A stretch of 64,000 nucleotides of DNA, from contig JALCLH010000011.1 of NCBI GenBank assembly GCA_022647765.1, positions 62,001 to 126,000 of the forward strand. The letters run 5' to 3'. The notes under the pieces are model-generated. The model had not been told where the DNA came from. It saw nothing but the letters and a program-made list of their open reading frames with translations, and searched no databases. Each line of letters begins with the position of its first letter. Position 1 is the first letter of the stretch. A program made the position numbers and the translations under genes. This DNA comes from Acidipropionibacterium sp. Lineage in GTDB: Bacteria; Actinomycetota; Actinomycetes; Propionibacteriales; Propionibacteriaceae. Below, piece by piece: positions 1-11,113 of the stretch.

Positions 1-2202
1 CTACGACTGGGGAGTCGGCAGGACCATCCGGATCAACGGCGCCGACTACAAGGTGGCCGGCATCTCGCGCGCCGGAAGTTCGCCGCCGGTGCAGATCTGG
101 GTGGCCCCCGGCAGCCCGCTGGCAGCGGGCGGGGATCTCACCTGGTTCGGCACCGGGCGGGTGCCATCCTTCGCCCAGGCTGTTGCGCTCAACCGGCAGG
201 GTCTCGCCGTGATGGTCCAGAGGAACTATGCCGAGTGGGGGGTTGGCGGAGGCGACAACGCGTCCACCGTCGCTGCCACCTTCGGGGTGGGCGCCCTCGC
301 CGCCCTGGTCACCGCGACCATCGCCGGGGCGGCCTTCGCCATCGGTGCCCGTCAGCAGCGCCGGACCCTGGCTCTGCTCGGCGCGACCGGCGCCGACCGC
401 AGGGTGCTGAGACGCCTGGTCACCGGCCAGGGGGTGCTGCTTGGTTGCATCGGCGCCGTGCTCGGAGCCGCACTCGGGGTGGCCTACGGCGTCGGCATCA
501 TGTTCTGGCGGAATGCCGAGACGACGACCTATCCCGATGCGATCGAGGTGTCATGGGCGATGTCGGCCGGCGCGATCGTCATCGGCGTGATCGCCGCCAC
601 CGTCGCCGCCTGGGTCCCGGCCCGCGCCGTCGCGAAGCAGGACGTGCTGGCCGGGGTGCGCAGCGCCGAGACGGCGTCCCGGCCCCGCGCGGTTCCCGTG
701 GATCGGGCTGGCCCTGGTGGTGGCCGGGATCGGCATCGGGACGTGGGGAGCGGTGCGCTTCCGGCGTCTCCACATACACCCCGCGCTGGACGAACTCACC
801 GGAGCCCCGGTGACCCCCGACGATACGTCCCTCTACATCCCGATCGTCGCATGCATCGTGCTGCTCTTCGCCGGGATCGTGATCAGCCTGCCCTGGATCC
901 TCGGTGCGGTGGCCCGGCCCTCCGCCGGAGGACGCCTGTCGCCACGTTTCGCGCTGCGGGACCTGGCCCGCAACCGGGGCCGGGGAGTCGCCTGCGTCGC
1001 CGCCTCGATGGCCGTGATGGCGCTGTTCTCAGCGGTGCTGACGATGGTCGACGGCCAGTACCGGACGGATCTGAGGAACTACGCCCCTTCCCTTCCCGAA
1101 CATGTGGCGACCGCCGGTGTGGACGACTCTTCCCAGCGCCTGGTGAGCCCCGAGATGGCGGCAAGCGAGGTGAAGGCGGTCGAGAATGAGCTCGGGACGG
1201 TCGGGGGCTCCGCTCCAGAACGCACGCTGATGTGGTGCACGGATGCCACTGGGAACCTGCTGGGGCCCGGGAACGCTGTCTATCATCAGACCTCCTGCAA
1301 CAATGCGCTGGAAGTGGCTGTCCGGATGTCGGAGGCGGGTGCCCCCTCGGCGAGGAATGTCGAGGTTGGGGACACTTCCTCCTACGCCTTGGTACCGGTG
1401 GCGGTCGACGACGGTTCGCTGTACCGGGTGCTCACCGGAAAGGACCCGGACAAGAGGGTGCTGCAGGCCCTGGACAACGGCGTCGTCGTCTTCAACCAGC
1501 GGCTGGCTCCTGGCGGCAGGACGACGGTGCGCCTGTCGCGTTACACCCAGGCGAACGACCAGTTGACCGACAGCGACACCGGCGGTGCCCGCCATGGTCT
1601 CCTCGGAGGCATCGGGCAGCATGCTCCCGGCACTGATCGGCCGGTCGCAGGCCGCCCGGATCGCCGGCGCCGACTTCGACAAACTGGAGCTGCGCAGACA
1701 CGCGGACCTGGCTCCGGCTGCCGCCACCCCCACCCAGGCCCAGGCCGACCGGATCAACGCCGAGATCGCACGGGCGACCTCATTCCAGAACGCCTTCGTC
1801 TACGAGTCGGGCCATGATCGGACCTGGCTGCTGGTCCTGCGCTGGGGAGCGCTGGTGGCCGCGGTGCTCACCCTGACCGTGGCGGTCGTCGTGCTGGCGC
1901 TGAGCCTGTCGGACTCCCGCCCGGCGCGGGCGGCGCTCGCTTCGGTGGGCTCCTCGACCGGCACCCTCAGGTGGATCGCGGCGGTTCAGGCCACGATCAC
2001 CGTGGGCATCGGAAGCGTGATCGGCGCCCTGGTCGGAGCGGCCCCGATGGTGCTGGCGTCCTGGGGGTCCGGTCCCTCGACCGTGGTGGCCGTCCCGTGG
2101 GGATACCTCGCGGCCCTGGCGCTGGGGATTCCGCTGCTGGTCGGAGTGGGTGTGAGGATCTTCGTCCCGGCGGCGAAGCCGGTGCTGAGACGCAGGGACT
2201 GA
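1..2202 (+). CDS. ABC transporter permease, FtsX/MacB-like; reading frame broken at about 690-720 and about 1570-1600; 5' end outside window
   Basis: Successive ORFs 53..1189, 717..1817 and 1585..2202 in three frames together give a multi-TM permease (e.g. ATFGVGALAALVTATIAGAAFAIGARQQRRTLALLGATGADRRVL...; SPRFALRDLARNRGRGVACVAASMAVMALFS). Confidence 0.7.
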
Positions 2203-2298
2203 GCCGACCCGCTCCCGGACACTCCCGGGAGGTTCGGGGCGTGCTGCCGATCTCGAAGGACGGCATGCCGGAGGAACGGCGTCCCCCCTCCGGCTGCG

Positions 2299-4006
2299 CT
2301 ACCGCCCGGCCGTGTCGCGCCGTCCGCCCCGACGGCGTCGCGCCCGTCGCGGCACCCAGTCGCGGGGCACCGCCGCGCCGCGGAACCAGGATGCCAGCAC
2401 GGCGTGGCGCACCCCGTGGTCCTCGGGGATGGTGAGCGGCCGGGCGGCCAGCGCGCCCAGGCTCGACCCGGCCGCCAGCGCCACCCCGATCAGCACGGAC
2501 TGGGCCAGCACGCTGCCCCCCGACTCAGGCGCGGGGATGCCCAGCTGGCCCGCCATCAGCATGTACAGGCCGCGGTAGAGCATCATGCCGGGCATCAGCG
2601 GGACGACGGAGATGGTCACCAGCGCCACCTGCGGCACCTGCCAGTGCTTGGCAGCCATCGACGAGAGCAGGCCGACGAGGGCGGCGCCCAGACCCGAGGC
2701 GATGACCATCGAGCCGGTGAGCCACATGCCGGCCAGATATCCTCCCCAGCCGAGCGCTCCCAGCACCCCGCAGACCGCCAGGGTGCGCGGCCCCGGAGTG
2801 GGCGGTGGCGCCGAACCCGACCGCGGCGATCGCCGAGGCGAGGATCTGCACCCAGTCGGCGCTGGTCCAGGCCAGGGTCGGTGAGATATAGCCCGGCACG
2901 CCCAGTTTGAGGCCCGCCCACAGGGTCGCCATCACCCCGAAGATGATGCCGCCGGTCTGCATGATGACCTCGAGGAAGCGGCCCGAACTGGTGACGTAGT
3001 AGCCGTCCAGGGCGTCCTGGGCCGCCGAGACGGCGCCGGTGCCGGCCAGCAGGGAGATCATCCCGGCGGCCACCACCAGGGAGGGCGAGAGGTCCAGCTT
3101 CATCCCGGTCACCGAGGTGAGCAGCATCATCCCCAGCGCGACGGCGGTGGGGATCGCCCCGCCGACCGCCTGCGCGAAGAAATTCGCCACCCGGCGCCGG
3201 GCCAGCGCCTGCACTGCGACGTCGACCAGGCAGGTGGCCAGGAAGGCGATGATGACGTCCCACACCGAGGCGCCGTAGAGGGCCGCCATCGCGGCTCCCA
3301 TCACGCCCATGTTCACCGTGACGAACCACTTCCGGTACAGCCGCGGGGCGGTGACCAGGCTGTCGAGCCGCCCGCGGGCGTCGTCCAGCCCGATCGTGCG
3401 GCGGCTGATGTCGTCGACGAGCCGCTCCAGCCGCTCGAGGCGCTGGTAGTCCGGGGTGCGGGTGCGCACCACCCGCAGCGAGGTGATGGGGTCGTCGTCC
3501 AGGCTGCGGTGCTGGGTGACGATGACCGAGGTGTTGGTGATGTCGACGTGGACGTGGATGTCGTACGCGTCGGCGATGCGCAGCGCCATCGCGATCGACT
3601 CGGCCGAGGAGGCCCCCACCGACAGCGCGATCACGGCGACCCGCATGATGAGGTCGAAGACCCGGCGGGCCTCGGCAGCGGCCATCTCGTCGTCCCGGGC
3701 CGCCACCAGGTCGCGGTCGGGGGGAAGCGGCTCGGCGGCGCGCACATAGCGGGTGAACGGCGCTCGCCACAGGCTCCGGGCCTGGGTAGGCCGGTCCCTG
3801 GGAGCCGGTCTGTTCTCCCGGGGCTGTTCATCCGACTGTTTCCGCTGTTCCTGCCGCTCTGGCTGTCTCTGATGCTCCGGCTGTTCCTGATGCTCCGGCT
3901 TCCCCTGCCATCCCTGCTGCCCCTGGGCGGGCCCGTCTCCTCGCTTCTCACCGGGCGTGGATTCGTGCGTGGAGTCGTTCGTGGATTCGCCGCCCCGCTG
4001 AGTCAC
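2299..4006 (-). CDS. Threonine/serine exporter (ThrE)-family membrane protein, frameshifted near 2800
   Basis: ORFs 2525..4006 and 2299..2766 are contiguous halves; N-domain SVGASSAESIAMALRIADAYDIHVHVDITNTSVIV and multi-TM C-domain typical of the ThrE/DUF1212 family. Confidence 0.75.
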
Positions 4007-4128
4007 CGCCGCCGCCTCCTCTGCTCCTCGTCGCGCACCTCCGGACGGCGCTGCCTCCCGGCCAGGGACACTTCAGCACAGCGCGGCCGCCCGGCCCAAA
4101 CCGGGTCCGGGTGGCGGAGCAGGAGGAT

Positions 4129-4205
4129 GGTCCCGATCACTCCCGAAACGCCGTGTTTTTGCACTGGCGGTGTCGAAACACCCTCCGGCGGGAGTGATCG
4201 GGACC
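4129..4205. repeat. Palindromic repeat family B, copy 1 (GGTCCCGATCACTCCCGA...CGGGAGTGATCGGGACC)
   Basis: Inverted repeat; same arms recur at 26152, 53563 and 58340. Confidence 0.85.
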
Positions 4206-4263
4206 ATCGGCCTGGCCAAAGCGCGCGAAGCCGGGGCGCGGACCGGCTCGATATGGTGGGGCG

Positions 4264-5067
4264 GTGCTGATCGCCACTGATCTCGATGGAACGCTGGTCC
4301 GCCACGACAACACCATCTCGGACCGGGCGCGGGCCGCGATCCGGGCCGCCGAACAGGCCGGGATTCCGGTGGTGCCGACCACCGGGCGCCAGATCGGCGG
4401 GCTGCGGACGCTGCCGGACGCCTTCTCCCGCTACGCACTGGTCAACAACGGCTCGCTGGGCATCGATCTGGCCCACGACGAGGTGCTGTTCTGCGCCATG
4501 ACTCCGGCCGCCACCGTCTCCGCCTTCGTCGACGCCGTGCTGGAGTACGCGCCGGGCGCCCAGTTCGCCTCGGTCCGCGACGGCGGGCGGGTCTTCGCCG
4601 TCACCGAGCACTACCTCGAGCAGGTCCGGCCCGACGAGCTGGTGAAGGACCCGGCCGAGTTCGTCCCCGCCGATCGCGACGACATCCGACGCCACGACTG
4701 CCTCAAGATCATGGTGCGCAGCACCGATCTGCCGACCGAGGAGTTCGTCTCCCGGACCCTGGCCCTGGACGTCCCCGGCGGTCACACCTCCAACTCCGGT
4801 TTCCCGATGGTGGAGATGTGCGCCGCCGGGCTCACCAAGGCGGCCGGCCTCGACCGGCTCTGCGGGCTGCTCGGAATGACCAGCGCCGACGTGGTGGCCC
4901 TGGGCGACGGCGGCAATGACGCCGAGATGCTGGCCTGGGCGGGCCGCTCCTTCGCGATGGCCGACGGTCAGCAGCTCGCCAAGGACGCCGCCACCGACAT
5001 CGCCCCGCCGGCCGCCGAGGAGGGCTTCGCCCGGGTCGTCGAGTCGCTGCTGGAGGAGGTCGCCTGA
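4264..5067 (+). CDS. HAD-superfamily hydrolase, Cof-like
   Basis: MLIATDLDGTLVRHDNTIS motif I and GDGGNDAEMLAWAGRSFAM motif IV. Confidence 0.85.
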   Translation: MLIATDLDGTLVRHDNTISDRARAAIRAAEQAGIPVVPTTGRQIGGLRTLPDAFSRYALVNNGSLGIDLAHDEVLFCAMTPAATVSAFVDAVLEYAPGAQFASVRDGGRVFAVTEHYLEQVRPDELVKDPAEFVPADRDDIRRHDCLKIMVRSTDLPTEEFVSRTLALDVPGGHTSNSGFPMVEMCAAGLTKAAGLDRLCGLLGMTSADVVALGDGGNDAEMLAWAGRSFAMADGQQLAKDAATDIAPPAAEEGFARVVESLLEEVA

Positions 5068-5888
5068 TGCTCATCGCCACCGACCTGGACGGCACCCTGC
5101 TCTCGCCCCGGGGCACCATCACCGATCGCACCCGGGAGGCCGTCGCCGCGGCCGAGCGGGCCGGCGTCCCCGTCGTGCCGGTCACCGCCCGCCAGCTCTA
5201 CGGTCTCACCGACCTGCGCGAGGGGCTGGGCCGATGGGCGCTGTGCAGCAACGCCGCGATCTGCTGGGACCTGCACGCCGGCACGGTGCTGTTCCGCCGC
5301 ACCCTGCCCGCCCCGGTCTGCCGCCGGTTCGCCCGGGCGCTGTCCGCGGCGGCCCCCGGCACCGTCTTCGCCGCCATCCAGGACGACGGGCGGACCTTCG
5401 CCTCCCAGGAGGGTTACGCCGCGCTGTGCGTCTTCTCCGACCACCACCGCGACCCGGCGGCGATGCCCGCGCTGAGCCTCGACGAGGTGACCGGCTTCGA
5501 CTGCCTCAAGCTGGTGGCCCGGCACCCCCGTCTCTCGGTGGCCGAGCTCACCGCGATCGCCTCCGCGCTCCCGGAGGCCGATGCGGTGCATGTCACCAGC
5601 TCGGGGGCCGGAATGCTGGAGGTCAGCGCGGCCGGCGTCACCAAGGAGACCGGGGTCGCGATGCTGGCCGATCGCCTCGGGATGGGGCGCGCCGACGTGA
5701 TGGCCTTCGGGGACGGGGAGAACGACGTCGAGCTGCTGGCCTGGGCCGGACGCTCCTGGGCGATGGCCAATGCGGTGCCGGCCGCCATCGCCGCCGCCGA
5801 TGCTCTGGCCCCGTCGAACGCCGAGGACGGCGTCGCCCAGGTGATCGAGTCCCTGCTGGCCGAGAACCTCAGGCCGGCTCGACCGTGA
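5067..5888 (+). CDS. HAD-superfamily hydrolase, Cof-like (tandem paralog)
   Basis: MLIATDLDGTLLSPRGTITDRTREAV and GDGENDVELLAWAGRSWAMANA; start overlaps stop of preceding gene. Confidence 0.85.
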   Translation: MLIATDLDGTLLSPRGTITDRTREAVAAAERAGVPVVPVTARQLYGLTDLREGLGRWALCSNAAICWDLHAGTVLFRRTLPAPVCRRFARALSAAAPGTVFAAIQDDGRTFASQEGYAALCVFSDHHRDPAAMPALSLDEVTGFDCLKLVARHPRLSVAELTAIASALPEADAVHVTSSGAGMLEVSAAGVTKETGVAMLADRLGMGRADVMAFGDGENDVELLAWAGRSWAMANAVPAAIAAADALAPSNAEDGVAQVIESLLAENLRPARP

Positions 5889-6186
5889 GACGGAGCCGGT
5901 TGCCGGTGGCGTGAGCGATGCGATTCAGCGTTGCCACTGTCGGTGTACGTCCGCCACGTTCAATATCACTGATAAAAGGTTGGCGGGTGCCCATGCGGCG
6001 CGCCAGCTCGGCCTGACTGATGCCTGCTTCAGTGCGCATCTTGTAGACGAGTTCCGCCAACTCGATCTGGGTCTCCGCATCCGAGCCGGCATCTTCGTAC
6101 TCCTTGCGCTGCTCGGGAGTGTACGACGCATCCACCTCGGCTCTCAGATCGTCGAAATCGATGTAACCATCAGGTATAGTGCTCAT
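5869..6186 (-). CDS. XRE-family HTH antitoxin (HigA-like)
   Basis: GISQAELARRMGTRQPFISDIERGGRTPTVATLNRIAHATG HTH; overlaps upstream toxin gene by 4 bp. Confidence 0.8.
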   Translation of the reverse strand: MSTIPDGYIDFDDLRAEVDASYTPEQRKEYEDAGSDAETQIELAELVYKMRTEAGISQAELARRMGTRQPFISDIERGGRTPTVATLNRIAHATGNRLRLTVEPA

Positions 6187-6557
6187 GCTTCATGCCCTTC
6201 CTCAAAATCAATCTTTGCCCGCCTGGCACGGTGTACTTCTCGCCGTTCGTTGTTTCTCGCCTTTCGGAATGTCGTGAGTGTGATGATTCTCCGTTCCGGC
6301 TCGAACAGGTAGGTGATGCGTTGGGAGACGGTTGCTCGTTGGATCGAGAAACGCAGCTCGAAAAGCCCATCGCCCAAGGATCTGCTGTGGGGCATCCGGA
6401 GCTGGCTGCCCTCTGATCTGAGCATGTCGATCATCTTGTCCGCCATCCGACGGTCGGCTGGACGAAGAGATCGATACCAGTCCGAGACCTCAGGGGAGAT
6501 GACCACCCTCCAGAGTTCACCCATAGAGTCATGATACGCATCTGCGGATATACGCAC
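6183..6557 (-). CDS. RelE/HigB-like (phage Gp49-like) toxin
   Basis: LGDGLFELRFSIQRATVSQRITYLFEPERRIITLTTFRKARNN; toxin-first operon with an HTH antitoxin. Confidence 0.8.
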   Translation of the reverse strand: MRISADAYHDSMGELWRVVISPEVSDWYRSLRPADRRMADKMIDMLRSEGSQLRMPHSRSLGDGLFELRFSIQRATVSQRITYLFEPERRIITLTTFRKARNNERREVHRARRAKIDFEEGHEA

Positions 6558-6641
6558 AAGAGTATGTCAAGGGTATGTGTTGTGCGACGGCACACGACTG
6601 GGTCGAGGAAACCGGCGGTCAGCGTTCCTGCGCCTCGGAGC

Positions 6642-7031
6642 TCACTGCGGGGCCGCGACGGCCAGCCCGATCTCCCCGGCGGCTTCGGCCATCCGCTTGT
6701 CGTAGCTGATGAGTGCGTCCACGCCGAGCTGGAGGGCGACTGCCAGGTGAATGGCGTCCAAAGATCGCAGATCTGGCCCGGGCAGCAGCCCGGCCTGAGT
6801 GAAGACCGCCGCTGATGGAATGTACAGGTCGATCCGCTCCAACAGCTCGGTGGCCCGGCGCTGGGTGAGTGCCGGAATGCGGTGGGCGGCCCGGCGCATC
6901 TCGGTCTCCAGCAGGGAGCAGGACACCAACGAGGGACGGCTCGCGTTGACGGCGGCGATGAGGGCCCGGGACTCCGCCTCGTCGACGACGAGCTTGAGGG
7001 CCGCCGAGGTATCGAGATACCAGGCGGTCAT
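6642..7031 (-). CDS. PIN-domain ribonuclease toxin (VapC-like)
   Basis: MTAWYLDTSAALKLVVDEAESRAL ... SLDAIHLAVALQLGVDALISYDKRMAEAA (PIN acidic residues). Confidence 0.9.
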   Translation of the reverse strand: MTAWYLDTSAALKLVVDEAESRALIAAVNASRPSLVSCSLLETEMRRAAHRIPALTQRRATELLERIDLYIPSAAVFTQAGLLPGPDLRSLDAIHLAVALQLGVDALISYDKRMAEAAGEIGLAVAAPQ

Positions 7032-7292
7032 CGGTCCTCTCTCAACTCGTCAAGGACCCGGCTCGTCGGGATCGGCGAGCTCACCAGCTCGTCGGCCGAG
7101 AACAGTGCGGGCCTGCGGGCCGGGCGGTGCAACAGGGTGCCGCCACCCTGGGGACCGCCGCTTTCGACCAAGGGCACGATCCTGGCGGTGGGGACGCCGC
7201 GCCGAGTGATGATGAACTCTCGGCCCTGCCTCCACCTCGCGCAACACCCGGCCGCTCTCATTGCGCAGCTCGCGCTGACTGATCTTTGACAT
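7028..7292 (-). CDS. Phd/YefM-type (VapB-like) antitoxin, frameshifted near 7228
   Basis: MSKISQRELRNESGRVLREVEAG in one frame continues as REFIITRRGVPTARIVPLVE in another; single extra base in a GGG run. Confidence 0.7.
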
Positions 7293-7306
7293 GCTACAAG
7301 TGTAGC
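7293..7306. promoter_or_regulatory. Palindrome GCTACA-AG-TGTAGC abutting the antitoxin start codon; candidate toxin-antitoxin operator
   Basis: Perfect 6-bp inverted repeat immediately upstream of the antitoxin ATG. Confidence 0.5.
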
Positions 7307-7339
7307 GAGAACGTAGCAGGTGGAGCGCTCCCTTGACGC

Positions 7340-7613
7340 AGGTCGTATGATCTCTGCGTCGCACGGCGTCGATGGGGCCATCACCCCGGAGCCGCCGGAA
7401 GAACGGGCGCTCCACCGAGACAGACCGAGACACCTCGGAACATCCCGGGCGGGGGCCTCACTAGAACCGGCAGCGGCGTCAAGGAAGCGGCGTCTCCTCT
7501 CCCCGGCACCCCCGGTGCCCCCAGGGACAGGAAGGCGCAATGAGGGTGGTACCGCGGGTACCCCGGGAACTCTCCGGGAGCTCGTCCCTCGTCGAGATCG
7601 ACACGACGAAGGA
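7340..7613 (+). promoter_or_regulatory. T-box riboswitch leader of ileS, translational type, probable ultrashort Stem I
   Basis: T-box core AGGGTGGTACCGCGG at 7543-7557; GGGG-CCATCA-CCCC hairpin at 7374-7387 with Ile codon ATC in the loop; sequestrator hairpin 7585-7594/7604-7613 covering AAGGA. Confidence 0.85.
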
Positions 7614-7626
7614 CGCGACCATCGCG

Positions 7627-10600
7627 ATGAGCGACGCCACCAGCGCACAGCAGAGCCCCAGACCCGATCACCCGAACGGCTATCGCGCCGTCCCACCGCA
7701 GATCGACCTGCCCGCGATGGAGCACGAGATCATCGATCTGTGGGACCGCAACCACACCTTCCAGAAGTCCCTGGAGGCCACCAAGGACGGCGAGCCGTGG
7801 AACTTCTTCGAGGGGCCGCCGACCGCCAACGGCCAGCCCGGGACCCACCACATCGAGGCCCGCGTCTTCAAGGACGTCTTCCCCCGGTTCAAGTCCATGC
7901 AGGGCTACCACGTCGACCGCAAGGCCGGCTGGGACTGCCACGGGCTGCCCGTCGAGCTGGCCGTGGAGCGGGAGCTCGGCTTCTCCGGCAAGCCCGACAT
8001 CGAGAAGTACGGCGTCGAACCCTTCAACGCCAAGTGCCGCGAGTCGGTCTCCCGGCATGTCGACGCCTTCACCGAGCTCACCCGCCGGATGGGCTACTGG
8101 GTGAACATGGACGAGGCCTACTGGACGATGAATCCCCAGTATGTCGAGTCGGTGTGGTGGGGTCTCAAGCAGATCTTCGACAAGGGCCTGCTCGGCGAGG
8201 ACCACCGCGTCGCCCCCTACTGCCCGCGCTGCGGCACCACCCTGTCCGACCACGAGCTGGCCCAGGGCTACCAGGACGACCGCGACCCCTCGATCTACGT
8301 GCAGTTCCCGCTCACCTCCGGGCCGCTCGCCGGGCGGGCCAAGCTGCTGGTGTGGACCACCACCCCGTGGACCCTGGTCTCCAACACCGCGGTCGCCGTG
8401 CGCCCCGACGTCACCTATGTCGTCGCCCACCGCAACCCGGCCCCGCAGACCGATTCCGAGCACGAGACCACCGCCGAGGCCGGCCCCGGCGAGGACCTCG
8501 TCATCGCCGAGCCGCTCTTCGACGCCGTCCTGGGCGAGGAGTGGTCGCGCACCGGGGAGTCCTTCTCCGGCGCCGAGATGGAGTTCTGGACCTACCAGCG
8601 CCCCTACGAGTGGATCTCCTGGCCGGCCACCGACCACCGGACCGCCGACGGCCGCCGCACCCCCGCCGACGCCAACTTCGTCATCCTGGCCGACTACGTC
8701 ACCACCGAGGACGGCACCGGCCTGGTGCACCAGGCGCCCGCCTTCGGCGCCGACGACCTGGCCACCTGCCGGGCCTACGGGCTGCCGATGGTCAATCCGA
8801 TCCGCCCCGACGGCACCTTCGAGGCCGACATCCCGATGGTCGGCGGGATGTTCTTCAAGTCCGCCGACAAGCCGCTGAGCGAGGACCTCGAGCGCCGCGG
8901 AATCCTGTGGCGTCTGGAGATGCACTGGCACTCCTACCCGCACTGCTGGCGCTGCGACACCCCGCTCATCTACTACGCCCAGCCCTCCTGGTACATCCGC
9001 ACCACCCGGATGAAGGAGCAGCTGCTGGCCCAGAACGAGGCCACCACCTGGTACCCGGAGACCATCAAGCACGGCCGCTACGGCGACTGGCTGGAGAACA
9101 ACATCGACTGGGCGGTCTCCCGGACCCGCTACTGGGGGACGCCGTTGCCGCTGTGGCGCAACGACGACGACCGCGACGACGTCATCTGCGTCGGGTCGCT
9201 GGCGGAGTTGTCCGAATATGCCGGGCGCGACCTCACCGGGCTGGACCCGCACCGCCCGTTCATCGACGAGGTGACCTTCGAGCGCGACGGGCACACCTAT
9301 CACCGGGTGCCCGAGGTGGCCGACGCCTGGCTGGACTCCGGCTCGATGCCCTTCGCCCAGTGGGGATACCCGCACGTGCCCGGGTCCAAGGAGAAGTTCC
9401 TGGCCCACTTCCCGGCCGACTTCATCTGCGAGGCCATCGACCAGACCCGCGGCTGGTTCTACACCCTGATGGCGGTCGGCACCCTGGTCTTCGACCAGTC
9501 GCCCTATCGCAATGTGCTGTGCCTGGGTCACATCCTGGCCGCCGACGGCCGCAAGATGAGCAAGCACCTCGGCAACATCCTGCTGCCCATCCCGCTGATG
9601 GACAAGCACGGAGCCGACGGGGTGCGCTGGTTCATGGCCGCCGACGGGTCTCCGTGGAGCGCCCGGCGGGTGGGGGACGACACCATCCAGGAGACGGTGC
9701 GCAAGGTGCTGCTCACCTACTGGAACACGGTCTCGTTCCATGCCCTCTACGCTCGGGCGAATGGGTGGACGCCGTGCCAGGTTGCGGGGGCTGTGGCCAC
9801 GGCAGCCGAGGGTGACCAGGCAATCGACGACCCCCCGAGGGGGCTCGGGGGGGTCGTCCCCCCCGCCGTTTCAAACAGGCATGTGCTGGATCGGTGGCTG
9901 GTGTCGTCGACGAATGTGCTGGTGCGCGACGTCACCGCGGCGCTGGAGAGTTTCGACACCCAGCGCGCCGGGGGCCTGCTCCAGGAGTTCATCGACGAGT
10001 TGTCGAACTGGTACGTGCGTCGCTCCCGTCGCCGCTTCTGGGACGGCGACCCGAGTGCCCTGTGGACCCTCCATGAGACCCTCAATGTGCTCACCCGGCT
10101 GATGGCCCCGATCGCCCCGTTCATCACCGAGCGGGTCTGGCAGGACCTGTTCGCGGCGACCGACCCGCAGGGCCCTGCTTCGGTGCACCTGACCAGCTGG
10201 CCGGTGGCCGACGAGTCGGTCATCGACGAGGGCCTGGACGAGTCGATGGATCTGGCCCGGCGGGTCGTCGAGCTGGGCCGTGGCGCTCGCGCCGAGGCCC
10301 GGGTGAAGGTCCGTCAGCCGCTGAGCCGGGCTCTCATCTCCGGCACCGATCTGGCTCGTCTCGACGAGTCCCTGCAGGCCGAGATCCGGTCCGAGCTCAA
10401 CATCGTCTCCTGGAGTCCTTCGGCTCCTCGGGCGATCTGGTCGACCACACGGCGAAGGGCAATTTCCGCTCCCTGGGCAAGCGGTTCGCCAAGGCCACCC
10501 CCAAGGTGGCGGCCGCGATCGCCTCCTGCGACGCCTCGAAGCTGGCCGCCGATCTGGCCGCCGGCCGTCAGGTGACTCTCGATGTCCCGGAGGTCGAGGG

Positions 10601-10970
10601 CGGCAAGGCCACCATCGGGCCGGACGACGTCATCATCTCCGAGCGGCCGCGCCAGGGCTGGAGCGTCGTCAACGAGCAGGGCGAGACGGTGGCGCTGGAT
10701 CTGGAGATCACCCCGGAGCTGGCCCGCGCCGGGCTGTCCCGCGAGGCGGTCCGGTTCATCCAGGACACCCGCAAGCATGTGGGCCTGGAGGTCTCCGACC
10801 GGATCTCGCTGAGCTGGCACGCCGCCGGTCAGCTGGCCGAGGCGATCCGCGACCACGCCGGCGAGATCGCCGAGGAGGTGCTGGCCACCTCGATGGCCGA
10901 GGCCGAGCCCGGGGATGACTGGGCCACCGAGCCCGATCTGGGCCTGTCGATCCGGGTGGTCAAGGCCTGA
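7627..10970 (+). CDS. ileS: Isoleucyl-tRNA synthetase, frameshifted near 10420
   Basis: ORF 7540..10575 then 10506..10970; WNFFEGPPTANGQPGTHH (HIGH-like) and ADGRKMSKHLGN (KMSKS). Confidence 0.9.
9826..9858. repeat. GC-rich inverted repeat inside the ileS coding sequence
   Basis: GACGACCCCCCGAG-GGGG-CTCGGGGGGGTCGTC. Confidence 0.7.
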
Positions 10971-10981
10971 TCCGGGATGCA

Positions 10982-11061
10982 GGTGAACATTTCACTCGCG
11001 TAAGGGCCGACTCAGCGATTCCAGTGCGAGACCGGCGGCTTAGGCGAGTGAAATGTTCACC
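10982..11061. repeat. Palindromic repeat family A, copy 1 (uninterrupted IS110 target)
   Basis: GGTGAACATTTCACTCGCGTAAGG...CTTAGGCGAGTGAAATGTTCACC. Confidence 0.9.
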
Positions 11062-11113
11062 CGACGACCGGCAAGAGGCGGTGGAGGGCGCCGGAGATCC
11101 TCGCAGACCTGCA

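Noticed and set aside
7540-7626. N-terminal extension of the ileS ORF (MRVVPRVPRELSG...)
   Set aside because: Lies inside the T-box/sequestrator RNA; true start proposed at 7627
7381-9741. 786-aa minus-strand ORF
   Set aside because: Antisense shadow of ileS in a high-GC genome; low-complexity composition, no recognisable motifs
10982-11061. Family A palindrome as an ordinary Rho-independent terminator
   Set aside because: No U-tract, long unrelated loop, same arms recur upstream of genes and serve as IS110 target; termination role not excluded but not sufficient
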